Shown: positions 1 through 5,900 of the stretch, one piece after another
Numbering within the stretch: the stretch's first letter is position 1
Layout of the letters: the number at the start of each line of letters is the position of its first letter
Source: Chloroflexota bacterium
GTDB taxonomy: Bacteria > Chloroflexota > Dormibacteria > Dormibacterales > Dormibacteraceae
NCBI GenBank assembly: GCA_005880345.1
Contig: VBGE01000075.1
Coordinates: 1-7,077, forward strand
Direction: 5' to 3'
Length of the DNA stretch: 7,077 nt
Notes under the pieces: model-generated
Seen by the model: the letters and a program-made list of their open reading frames with translations, nothing else
Told to the model about the DNA's origin: nothing
Databases searched by the model: none
Translations under genes and position numbers: made by a program

Positions 1-35
1 AATTCCGCATACCGCAATTGCAGTAGCCTCGACCG

Positions 36-875
36 GTGATTGTTTCCATCGGGGACTTGGTGCAGGACATCGGCATCGTCCTCGAGCGCGCGCTGGAGCG
101 CGACGACGACACCCCCGCCACGATCACGCTGGGCGGCGGCGGTCAGGCCGCCAATTTCTGCGCCTGGTGCGCCGCGGTCGGAGAGGCGGTGCGCCTGGTC
201 ACGCGCGTCGGAGACGACGAGACGGGGCGGCGCCTGGTGGCCGACCTGGAGTCACGGGGCGTGGAGGTGCGCGTGGTGTGGGCCGCCGAGCCGACCGGCG
301 CCATCGCAGTGCTGATCGATTCGGCCGGGCACCGAACCATGGCCACGCAGCGCGGGGCGAGCGTCGGCCTTTCCGCGTCGGACCTGGAAGCAGGCTGGTT
401 CAGGGACGCCGGCCTCTTGCACATCCCCGCCTATTCGCTCTTTCTCGAGCCAATCGCCAGCGCGACGCGCGCAGCCATCGAGCTGGTACGCGAGGCAGGC
501 GGGATGCTGGCGGTCGACCTTTCTTCCGCTGCCGGACTGCGGGCTTACGGCCCCTCTCGGATGGCCTACGTCCTGGCGCGGATGAAGCCTGAAGTTCTGT
601 TCGCCACCAAGACCGAAGCGGACACGCTGGCCGTTCCTCTCGAGAGCCTCGCCCAGGTGCCCGTGCTCAAGCTCGGCGCGGCCGGGGTGCGCGTCTTTGG
701 GCGAGACATCGCCGCGCCGCAGGTGCAGGCCGTCGATCCGACCGGCGCGGGTGACGCGTTCGCGGCCTCCTTCTGTGCCGCGTGGCTGCACGGGTCGTCG
801 CCGGTCGAGGCCGCGGAACGAGGCGTGCTGGCGGCGTCCCAATCGGTCGCCGTCGCGGGGGCGCGCCCGAGCTGA
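36..875 (+). CDS. psuK: PfkB-family carbohydrate/nucleoside kinase, probable pseudouridine kinase
   Basis: This 279-residue protein has the ribokinase/PfkB fold signatures. Near the N-terminus is a Gly-rich substrate-binding segment (GGGGQAAN, residues 33-40). Near the C-terminus is the anion-hole motif DPTGAGDAF (residues 234-242), with Asp240 as the expected catalytic base. Such kinases move the ATP gamma-phosphate to a sugar hydroxyl. It overlaps psuG by 4 nt, so the likely substrate is pseudouridine, giving pseudouridine 5'-phosphate in the cytoplasm. That is inferred from context; by sequence alone it could be a ribokinase or another nucleoside kinase. It is somewhat shorter than the usual 300-320 residues. 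The start is GTG 36, because an in-frame TAG lies at 24-26 and the IGD beta-strand follows directly. No clear Shine-Dalgarno precedes it, so it may be leaderless or coupled to an upstream gene outside the window. Confidence 0.85.
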   Translation: MIVSIGDLVQDIGIVLERALERDDDTPATITLGGGGQAANFCAWCAAVGEAVRLVTRVGDDETGRRLVADLESRGVEVRVVWAAEPTGAIAVLIDSAGHRTMATQRGASVGLSASDLEAGWFRDAGLLHIPAYSLFLEPIASATRAAIELVREAGGMLAVDLSSAAGLRAYGPSRMAYVLARMKPEVLFATKTEADTLAVPLESLAQVPVLKLGAAGVRVFGRDIAAPQVQAVDPTGAGDAFAASFCAAWLHGSSPVEAAERGVLAASQSVAVAGARPS

Positions 876-1747
876 GCGACCTGGTCGAGGTCTCATCCGA
901 GGTCGCCGCCGCGATCGATGCGCGCCGGCCGGTGGTCGCGCTGGAGACGTCGATCGTCGGCCAGGGCCTGCCGCCGCCTCACAACCTCCGCGCCGCACGC
1001 GGCTGCGAGGCCGCGGTCCGCGAGGCGGGCGCCGTGCCCGCGACGGTGGCGGTCCTCGACGGCCAGCTGCGCCTGGGACTCACGGACACCGATCTCGAGC
1101 GCGTCGCGAGCGGGGCGATCAAGGTCAGCGCGCGCGACATCGCACCCGCGATCGTGCATCGCGCGGTCGGAGCGACGACTGTGGCAGCCAGCGTTCGCGC
1201 GGCCGCGCTGGCCGGCGTCCGCTTCTTCGCGACCGGCGGCATCGGCGGTGTGCACCGGGGCCATCCGGAAGACGTCTCGGCCGACCTGGAGGAGATCGCC
1301 CGGTGGCCGGTCGCAGTCTTCTGCGCAGGGGCCAAGATCATCCTCGACCTGCGGCTCACGCTGGAGCGTCTGGAGACGCTGGGCGTTCCGGTTCTGGGCT
1401 ACGGCACCGGCGAGTTCCCCGCGTTTTACACGCGCCACAGCGGGTGCCCGGTCAGCGCGCAGGTATCAAGCGCGTCAGAAACCGCGAGCGTGCTCCGTGT
1501 CGCCTGGGACCTGGGCGGCCGTGGCGTGGTCGTGGCCGTGCCGCCGCCCGCCGAGCTGGATGACGCCGAGGCCATGGCCGCGCGCGCCGCCTCCGAGCTG
1601 CACGGCGTCGTCGGCCAGGACGTCACGCCCCGCCTGCTGGCGAGGATGGCCGAGCTCTCGGGCGGGCGCTCGCTCGATCTCAACGTCGACCTGGTCATCA
1701 ACAACGCGCGCATCGCCGCGCAGGCCGCGACGGAGTTCTTCACCTAG
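872..1747 (+). CDS. psuG: Pseudouridine-5'-phosphate glycosidase
   Basis: This is a clear member of the PsuG/IndA family, which reversibly converts pseudouridine 5'-phosphate to uracil plus ribose 5-phosphate by breaking a C-C glycosidic bond. Counting from the chosen start, the family's catalytic residues are present: Glu25 in VVALE, His128 in ATGGIGGVHRG, Asp138 in SADLEE and Lys155 in CAGAKIILDL, the Schiff-base lysine. NNARIAAQ near the C-terminus is also typical. The 291-residue length fits the family (about 300). The frame stays open upstream to a GTG at 782, but the added residues are Arg/Gly-rich and unlike PsuG. The family N-terminus matches a start at CTG 872, whose CTGA overlaps the kinase stop and lies 10 nt after a GGGGG run (857-861). 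CTG 881 is an alternative. Translation is probably coupled to the kinase. Confidence 0.95.
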   Translation: MSDLVEVSSEVAAAIDARRPVVALETSIVGQGLPPPHNLRAARGCEAAVREAGAVPATVAVLDGQLRLGLTDTDLERVASGAIKVSARDIAPAIVHRAVGATTVAASVRAAALAGVRFFATGGIGGVHRGHPEDVSADLEEIARWPVAVFCAGAKIILDLRLTLERLETLGVPVLGYGTGEFPAFYTRHSGCPVSAQVSSASETASVLRVAWDLGGRGVVVAVPPPAELDDAEAMAARAASELHGVVGQDVTPRLLARMAELSGGRSLDLNVDLVINNARIAAQAATEFFT

Positions 1748-1761
1748 CCACATCTCATTCA

Positions 1762-1803
1762 GAGAGCGAGAATTGCTCTCGCGCAACAGGTTGCGCAAGG
1801 AGG
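1762..1803 (+). promoter_or_regulatory. Two stacked inverted repeats running into a strong Shine-Dalgarno
   Basis: In the 60-nt gap between psuG and the NTF2-like gene, GAGAGC (1762-1767) pairs with GCTCTC (1775-1780). Immediately after, GCGCAAC (1781-1787) pairs with GTTGCGC (1790-1796). The Shine-Dalgarno AAGGAGG (1797-1803) starts at the next base, 4 nt before ATG 1808. The second repeat is a 16-bp near-palindrome broken only by its central AG. It could be a regulator's operator, or an RNA hairpin that separates the two cistrons or tunes initiation. There is no T-run, so a classical terminator is unlikely. The repeats are seen; the function is inferred. Confidence 0.5.
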
Positions 1804-1807
1804 CTCA

Positions 1808-2167
1808 ATGGTGGATTCCCGAGCGGTGGCCATCGCCCAGGCTCACCTCGAGGCGTGGACCAATCACGACCTGGAAACTGCGCGCGGCAACCTGGCGGAG
1901 GACGTGAAGTTCCACAGCCCAGCCGGGACTCTCGTGGGACCCGACGAGTACATGGACGCGCCCAGAGGTCTGGTCCAGTTCGCCAGGCAGGTGGTGCCGG
2001 GCAGCTTGCGCGTGATCGCGGCCATGGGCGACGAACGGAACGCCCTGATCATGTACGAGGTGGACACCGAGACGAAGACCTTTCCGTCAGCTCAGACGTG
2101 GCTGCTGGACGACAGCGGAAAAATCCAGGTCGAAAGGATTATTTCTTACGTGACGCCGCGCGGCTAG
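1808..2167 (+). CDS. NTF2/SnoaL-like small cone-fold protein
   Basis: This 119-residue protein looks like the SnoaL/NTF2-like superfamily. An N-terminal helix (AIAQAHLEAWTNHDLE, about residues 7-22) leads into LAEDVKFHSPAG, then GPDEYMDAPRGLVQF (about 43-57), then a beta-rich half ending in KIQVERIISYV. These folds serve as isomerases, hydrolases or ligand-binding domains. No catalytic set is clear enough to name a reaction. The start is ATG 1808, 4 nt after a full AAGGAGG. It has its own leader with inverted repeats after psuG, so it may be transcribed with psuG or separately. Its last 29 nt overlap the convergent DUF1801-like gene. Confidence 0.8.
   Translation: MVDSRAVAIAQAHLEAWTNHDLETARGNLAEDVKFHSPAGTLVGPDEYMDAPRGLVQFARQVVPGSLRVIAAMGDERNALIMYEVDTETKTFPSAQTWLLDDSGKIQVERIISYVTPRG
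2122..2140 (-). terminator. Weak intrinsic-terminator-like hairpin at the end of the DUF1801-like gene
   Basis: Read on the minus strand, AATCC, a 9-nt loop and GGATT form a 5-bp stem with a T-run directly after it (the AAAAA at 2119-2123 on the plus strand). It overlaps the TAA stop of the minus-strand gene and lies inside the 3' coding end of the NTF2-like gene. The stem is short and AT-rich, so this is tentative. Confidence 0.25.
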
Positions 2168-2519
2168 CCGGCGACATCAGGTCGCACCATGCGACCACGA
2201 TCTTGCTCAGCTCGGCCGCTCGGGAGTCCACCTCGCTGACGTCGGCGAACCGCATGAAGCGCACCTGCCGGCCCGTGCCCTCCATATGCGGGTATTTGCC
2301 GGCGATGATGCCGCCGCGATTGAACATCAGGCTGACAGTTTTCTGGTTGTGCTGGACGAAGCTGGCGAAGTCGCCACCGCAATGGAACATGACGGTGCCG
2401 TACTTCGTGCCTTCGCTCATGCGTGGGTCGGCGCGCAGGATGACCTCGCGCACGCGGCGCAAGATCGGTTCGGCGGGCTTGCCGGCGAACCACTTGTCGG
2501 CCTCAGGGTCTTTCTTCAA
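2139..2519 (-). CDS. DUF1801/YdhG-like protein
   Basis: This protein of about 126 residues resembles the DUF1801 (YdhG-like) family of small cytoplasmic proteins with no firmly assigned reaction. Supporting features are a basic amphipathic helix (PILRRVREVILRADP, about residues 18-32), the EGTKYGTVMF strand (about 36-45), SLMFNRGG (about 63-70) and a C-terminal helix (AAELSKIVVAWCDL). The frame is open far upstream through the VOC gene, but that part is shadow. TTG 2519 is the likely start: it follows a GGAG at short spacing and opens with KKDPEADKWF. GTG 2552, inside the loop of the upstream hairpin, would add 11 residues. It lies 65 nt downstream of the VOC stop on the same strand and may be expressed by readthrough. 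Its 3' end overlaps the NTF2-like gene by 29 bp. The start is uncertain. Confidence 0.75.
   Translation of the reverse strand: MKKDPEADKWFAGKPAEPILRRVREVILRADPRMSEGTKYGTVMFHCGGDFASFVQHNQKTVSLMFNRGGIIAGKYPHMEGTGRQVRFMRFADVSEVDSRAAELSKIVVAWCDLMSPASRAASRKK
2180..2196 (+). terminator. Possible factor-independent stop hairpin after the NTF2-like gene
   Basis: GGTCGCA, loop CCA and TGCGACC make a perfect 7-bp stem beginning 13 nt after the TAG of the NTF2-like gene. The next bases (ACGATCTTGC) hold only a weak T content, so it is not a textbook intrinsic terminator. It sits within the coding region of the opposing DUF1801-like gene. Confidence 0.35.
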
Positions 2520-2540
2520 CGCTCTCCAGGAAATGAGAAA

Positions 2541-2565
2541 CCGGCGGGCCACAGCGACCCGCCGG
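2541..2565 (-). terminator. GC-rich terminator hairpin after the VOC gene
   Basis: On the minus strand CCGGCGGG, a 9-nt loop and CCCGCCGG form a perfect 8-bp all-GC stem, followed by TTTCTCATTT. It starts 19 nt past the VOC stop codon, the usual place for an intrinsic terminator. The U-tract is interrupted, so termination may be partial. The ribosome binding site and TTG start of the DUF1801-like gene come directly after the tail. Confidence 0.6.
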
Positions 2566-2584
2566 CTGTCGATACGTCGAGGGG

Positions 2585-3361
2585 TTACTGGTCCGAGCTC
2601 AGCAAGCCGAACGTGGCGCCCTGCGGGTCGGACAGAATCGAGAACCTGCCGCCCGGGAAGTCGGACGGCGGCACCATCTCCTTGCCACCGAGCTCGGTGG
2701 CCTTCTTGTGCTCCTTGTCGACGTCGCGCACGCCGAAGTAGGCCATCCAGTAGGACGGCACCTCTTTCGGCACCATGGGGTTCATCTCCATGGCGCCGGC
2801 GATGCTCTCGTCGGCTAGCTTGAACTCGGTGTAATCGCCCTGGCCTTCGCCCATCGGGCTCACCTTCTCGCCCCAGCCGAAGACCTTCTTGTAGAACTGC
2901 TTGGCCTTGTCGATGCCGCGCGAGTTGAGCTCCGCCCACGAATATGCACCGGACTTGCGCTGCACACCGAAGCCGTTCATGGTCTTCGGCTCCCACGCGG
3001 CGATGAAGGCGCCGGTCGGGTCCTGGAAGACGGCCATCCGCCCAACGTCCATCACCTCGAATGGCGGCGCGACGACCTTGCCGCCCTCGGCCTCCACCTT
3101 TTTGGCGGTGGCGTCCGCGTCTCGTGTGCCGATGTAGATCATCCATGCGGATGGCGCGTTGGGATCCTGCTGGCCGCCGATGCCGGCCACGTCCTGGCCG
3201 GCCAGCCTGGCGATGGCGTATCCGCCGGCCTTGGGATCCTTCTCCGGCTCGGCCTTCCATCCGAACAGCTTCGAGTAGTAGTCGCGCGACCCTGCCGGAT
3301 CGGTGCTCGAAAGGTCGATCCACGCAGGCGCATTCACGACGAAAGTCTTCGTGTCTGCCAT
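2585..3361 (-). CDS. Tandem VOC (glyoxalase/bleomycin-resistance fold) domain protein
   Basis: This 258-residue protein holds two VOC domains. Domain 1 spans about residues 11-126: WIDLSSTDPAGSRDYYSKLFGW, then FQDPTG at 112-117. Domain 2 spans about 138-256: WAELNSRGIDKAKQFYKKVFGW, then LSDPQG at 243-248. The layout matches the two-domain hydrolase/CFP30B-like VOC proteins common in Actinomycetota and related bacteria. VOC proteins catalyse metal-dependent isomerisation, ring cleavage or drug sequestration. The usual first-strand His is not seen in either domain, and a C-terminal Glu is visible only in domain 1 (AAWEP). Metal chemistry is therefore doubtful, and ligand binding is as likely. 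The start is ATG 3361, 7 nt after AGGAGG (minus strand, 3369-3374). It is divergent from the FrnE-like gene. Confidence 0.9.
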   Translation of the reverse strand: MADTKTFVVNAPAWIDLSSTDPAGSRDYYSKLFGWKAEPEKDPKAGGYAIARLAGQDVAGIGGQQDPNAPSAWMIYIGTRDADATAKKVEAEGGKVVAPPFEVMDVGRMAVFQDPTGAFIAAWEPKTMNGFGVQRKSGAYSWAELNSRGIDKAKQFYKKVFGWGEKVSPMGEGQGDYTEFKLADESIAGAMEMNPMVPKEVPSYWMAYFGVRDVDKEHKKATELGGKEMVPPSDFPGGRFSILSDPQGATFGLLSSDQ

Positions 3362-3431
3362 ACAGCCACCTCCTGAACTCCGGCCTTACGGTCCCCGGTA
3401 GCCCGCGGCGGGCCCCTCCACTCCCAATTTC

Positions 3432-3462
3432 ATTGTGCCACCGCCCGGTCAGAGGTTGCCAA
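3432..3462 (-). promoter_or_regulatory. Candidate promoter for the VOC gene
   Basis: On the minus strand TTGGCA (3457-3462, five of six bases of the TTGACA box) and CACAAT (3432-3437, four of six of TATAAT) are separated by 19 bp, slightly long. The predicted transcript would have a leader of about 60 nt carrying the AGGAGG site and a small GCCCGC/GCGGGC hairpin (3401-3413). The -35 box overlaps TTGCCA on the plus strand, so the divergent FrnE-like gene could share this region. Assigned by eye only. Confidence 0.35.
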
Positions 3463-3499
3463 GGGAATCCTGGGAGATCGATTAGCGTTGCATCGAGAC

Positions 3500-4116
3500 A
3501 TGGCCGAACGCCCGCCCACCGACCTGGTGGTCTTCTCGGACTACGTTTGACCTGGTGCTACATCGACTCGGTCCGAGTCGACGAGCTGGAGCGCGAAGGA
3601 CTCGTCAACGTCACATGGCTGCCGTTCGAGCTGCATCCCGCGGCTCCGGTCGAAGGGATTCCCCGCGAGACGTATTTCGGGCGTGAGCGTTCCGAACGCA
3701 TGGCCTCGCATATGCAGTCCATCGCCGACTCGGTCGGCCTGAGGATGCAGACGCGCGACGTGATCATCAACTCTCGGCGGGCGCTGGGCGCGGCCGAGTT
3801 TGCCCGGGAGCAGGGCGTCTACGACCCGATGCACCGCGCGCTGTTCAAGGCGCACTGGGAAGGAACCGGGCGACTCGAGAACATGGACGACCTGGTGCGA
3901 ATCGGCGTCGAGGTGGGGCTCGATGCGCCAGACCTGCGCGCCTCGATCGAAGAGGACCGCTACGCGGCAGTCATCGACGAGCATCGCCGGGCCGCCGGGT
4001 CGGTGGGCATCGACGCAATCCCCGCGCACATCTTCGGCCGGCGCTACCTGATCCTCGGCGCGCAGCCGCGCGAGATCTTCGACCAGGTGCTCGACCGGCT
4101 CGGCGCCGAGGCTTGA
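3500..4116 (+). CDS. FrnE/DsbA-like thioredoxin-fold oxidoreductase with TGA at the active-site Cys and a one-base frame break (candidate selenoprotein or pseudogene)
   Basis: The reading frame from ATG 3500 gives MAERPPTDLVVFSDYV and then hits TGA at 3548-3550. The homologous frame resumes one base out of phase at TGG 3553 (WCYIDSVRVDELE) and runs to TGA 4114-4116. The family expects FSDYV-CPWC-Y, so the TGA sits exactly where the first active-site Cys belongs, followed by one base too few for Pro. Restoring one base gives about 205 residues, full length for FrnE-like DsbA proteins. The rest looks intact: the helical insert (about residues 55-150), the cis-Pro-like AIPAHIFG, and LILGAQPREIFDQVL at the C-terminus. 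WCY holds the only Cys in the protein. Such proteins exchange disulfides, and FrnE types are often cytoplasmic; no signal peptide is seen. Upstream, GGGAG (3472-3476) is too far to be a normal ribosome binding site. A decayed gene is the main alternative. Confidence 0.8.
3563..3581 (+). promoter_or_regulatory. Candidate bacterial SECIS hairpin
   Basis: TCGACTCGGTCCGAGTCGA is a perfect inverted repeat around a central T. As RNA it gives a 7-bp stem with a GGUCC loop, or 8 bp with GUC. The stem starts 12 nt after the TGA, and the apical G's (3570-3571) are 20-21 nt after it. Bacterial SECIS elements lie just downstream of UGA with at least one G at the start of the apical loop, usually about 16-37 nt away. 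E. coli fdhF also has GGUC in its loop. The lower stem can extend: 3557-3559 with 3584-3586, and 3561 with 3583, leaving a bulge and a mismatch. No bulged U like that of fdhF is apparent. A protein operator is the alternative. Confidence 0.55.
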
Positions 4117-4130
4117 CCCGCGCGCCGAGC

Positions 4131-4201
4131 AAAACCCCGGATAGTCCGGACTAACCGAACTTCTGCCGCTCGAAAATCCCGGATAGTCCGGACTATCCGA
4201 A
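4131..4201. repeat. Twin palindromic repeat, 29-nt units with 42-bp period
   Basis: Two units (4131-4159 and 4173-4201) match at 27 of 29 positions and are spaced exactly 42 bp apart. The second contains the perfect 20-bp palindrome CGGATAGTCCGGACTATCCG (4180-4199). The first has the same palindrome with one mismatch (4138-4157). They lie between the FrnE-like stop and the ABC importer operon, 148 nt before its first ATG. The 42-bp spacing is close to four helical turns, which suits two dimers of a regulator bound on one DNA face. Alternatives are a dispersed intergenic repeat or a transcript-end hairpin, though no T-run follows. Confidence 0.7.
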
Positions 4202-4333
4202 ACAGGCGCGTGCGAGGGGAGGTGGCCCAAGTAACTTCGGGTTGTATCCGTTAGCGCCGAGCCCGGAGGTGGCTACTCGGACCCGAGGCTGGCCTACGCT
4301 ATGGGGAGCCGGGCGCCGGGAGTTCCGGGCCGT

Positions 4334-4341
4334 GGGGAGGT
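4334..4341 (+). promoter_or_regulatory. Shine-Dalgarno that fixes the binding-protein start
   Basis: GGGGAGGT ends 7 nt before ATG 4349. This supports 4349 over the in-frame ATG at 4301, which would put 16 non-hydrophobic residues (MGSRAPGVPGRGEVSS) in front of the lipoprotein signal peptide. I see no convincing -35/-10 pair between 4202 and 4333. Confidence 0.75.
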
Positions 4342-4348
4342 GTCGTCG

Positions 4349-5863
4349 ATGAGAAGAGTCGCCTTTGCCTTCATCGGCTTGTTCCTGGTTGCCGCCTGTG
4401 GCGGCGGCAACGGCGGGACCGGCAACAATTCGGGCACCCCGCAGCGGGGCGGCACAGCCACCATCGCCCTCGAAAGCGAGCTGCGAACCCTCGATCCGCT
4501 CGACTCATCTCTTCTGGTCGAACGCGAAGTGTTCTACAACATCTACGACTCGCTGTTCACGATCGATCCGTCGCTGAAGATCAAGGCAGGACTGGTCAAG
4601 ACCTGGGACGTCTCGGACCCGATGAACTACAAGTTCACGCTGCAGTCCGGCGTCAAGTACCAGGACGGGACACCTTTCAACGGCGCCTCGGTCAAGGCCA
4701 ACATCGAGCGCTACAAAACCGGCGCGAACTCGCGGCGCAAGTCCGATCTCTCGAGCGTGAGCAGTGTCGAGGTCGTCGACGACACCCACGTCACGTTCCA
4801 CCTCAGCAAGCCCAACGCGACTCTGCTCGCCACGCTCGTCGATCGCGCCGGAATGATGCTTTCGATGGACGCCGTCGCCAAGGGCGGCGCCAACTTTTCT
4901 CTGGCTCCGGTCGACGCAGGCAGCGGTCCGTTCGCGTTCGTCGAGTGGAAGCGCAACGACCACCTGACCCTGAAGAAAAACCCTGGTTACTGGAGAGCAG
5001 GCCTTCCCTACCTCGACGGCCTCACGTATCGCGCGATCCCGGACGTCAACGCCATCCTGGCCGCGCTCAAGACCGGTGACGTCGACATCGCACGCGTTAT
5101 CGGTGCCAAGGACGTTTCCGGCGTCAAGGTTGACTCGAGCTTGATCTATCGCGACACTCCCGCGATCGGCTTCAACGGCTTCGAGCTCAACACCGGTTCC
5201 GCGCCGTTCAACGATCCCGCCAAGCGGCAGGCGGTCGCCATGGCAGTCGACCGGTATGCCGTGCTGAAAAACATCAACTTCAACATCGGTGTCATTGCGT
5301 ATGGTCCGATTCCCCCATCCAGCTGGGCGTTCGATTCGAGTGAAAAGGTCTTCGACCACGCCGACGCGCAGAAGGCCAAGTCGACGGCAACCGGTTTCAC
5401 GTTCACCTTCAAGACCACGTCGGACCCCGTCAACCAGCAGCAGGCGCAGCTCCTGCAGTCGGAGCTGGCGCAGGCAGGGATCACGATGCAGATCCAAACT
5501 GAGGAATTCGCCACCTACCAGCAGGAATGCGCCAACCACCAGTTCCAGGCTTGCAACGTGAACTGGTCGGGAAGAATCGACCCTGACGGCAACATGTACG
5601 CGTGGTGGCACACGGGCGGCGATTTCAACGACAGCCTGTACAGCAACACGCAGGTCGACGGCTGGCTCGAGGATGCGCGGACCAACGCGGATCAAGCCAA
5701 GCGAAAGCAGGACTACGACAACGCGCAGAAGCAGATCGTGCAGGACGCTCCGTACGTTTTCACGACATTCGGCGTCAGCGCGCAGATCTCCGACACCAAG
5801 ATCCACAACTTCACGCTGTATCCCGACCTGATGATCCGGATGGCGGAGGTCTGGAAAGGGTAA
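4349..5863 (+). CDS. ABC transporter family 5 solute-binding lipoprotein (peptide/nickel type)
   Basis: This 504-residue protein opens with a lipoprotein signal peptide: MRR, a hydrophobic core (residues 4-16) and the lipobox VAAC, with Cys17 the lipidated residue. A flexible Gly/Asn-rich linker follows. The mature part carries hallmarks of the DppA/OppA/NikA family: LRTLDPLDSS (about 45-54), YDSLFTIDPSLKIKAGLVKTWDVSD, and the family signature around YKFTLQSGVKYQDGTPFNGASVKANIERY (about 94-122). Later come a PVDAGSGPFAFVEWKRNDHLTLKKNPGYW-type segment and FNDPAKRQAVAMAVDR. It captures the substrate outside the membrane and delivers it to the permeases encoded next. The substrate could be peptides, nickel chelates, sugars or others; sequence reading cannot settle it. 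The downstream permease starts 37 nt after the stop, so they form one operon. Confidence 0.95.
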   Translation: MRRVAFAFIGLFLVAACGGGNGGTGNNSGTPQRGGTATIALESELRTLDPLDSSLLVEREVFYNIYDSLFTIDPSLKIKAGLVKTWDVSDPMNYKFTLQSGVKYQDGTPFNGASVKANIERYKTGANSRRKSDLSSVSSVEVVDDTHVTFHLSKPNATLLATLVDRAGMMLSMDAVAKGGANFSLAPVDAGSGPFAFVEWKRNDHLTLKKNPGYWRAGLPYLDGLTYRAIPDVNAILAALKTGDVDIARVIGAKDVSGVKVDSSLIYRDTPAIGFNGFELNTGSAPFNDPAKRQAVAMAVDRYAVLKNINFNIGVIAYGPIPPSSWAFDSSEKVFDHADAQKAKSTATGFTFTFKTTSDPVNQQQAQLLQSELAQAGITMQIQTEEFATYQQECANHQFQACNVNWSGRIDPDGNMYAWWHTGGDFNDSLYSNTQVDGWLEDARTNADQAKRKQDYDNAQKQIVQDAPYVFTTFGVSAQISDTKIHNFTLYPDLMIRMAEVWKG

Positions 5864-5900
5864 CCACGCGACCGGCGAGGCGTCGGAGGACTGAAGGGCC

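Noticed and set aside
1..35. 3' end of an upstream gene closing at TAG 24-26
   Set aside because: Only seven codons are visible, too little to support a coding call.
252..1438. Several long antisense and alternate-frame open frames over the kinase and psuG
   Set aside because: Arg/Ala/Gly-rich translations without family motifs; the plus-strand genes carry intact catalytic motifs.
2139..3323. A single 394-codon minus-strand open frame
   Set aside because: Only the last 126 or so codons look like a real protein. The rest is Arg/Gly-rich shadow of the VOC gene in another frame, which has its own perfect ribosome binding site and two recognisable domains.
3545..3552. RF2 (prfB)-style +1 frameshift at GTT TGA C
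   Set aside because: The prfB signal is CTT TGA C with an upstream Shine-Dalgarno-like element. A +1 shift here leads to the wrong frame; the homologous frame is reached by -1 or by one missing base.
4131..4201. CRISPR array
   Set aside because: Only two units with a 13-nt gap, highly palindromic, and no cas genes nearby.
4301..4348. Earlier ATG start at 4301 for the binding protein
   Set aside because: It would bury the lipoprotein signal peptide behind 16 residues, whereas ATG 4349 has an ideal GGGGAGGT site.
4505..5806. Long minus-strand open frame opposite the solute-binding protein
   Set aside because: Low-complexity composition typical of high-GC antisense frames, no recognisable domain, and it lies fully within a well-supported gene.
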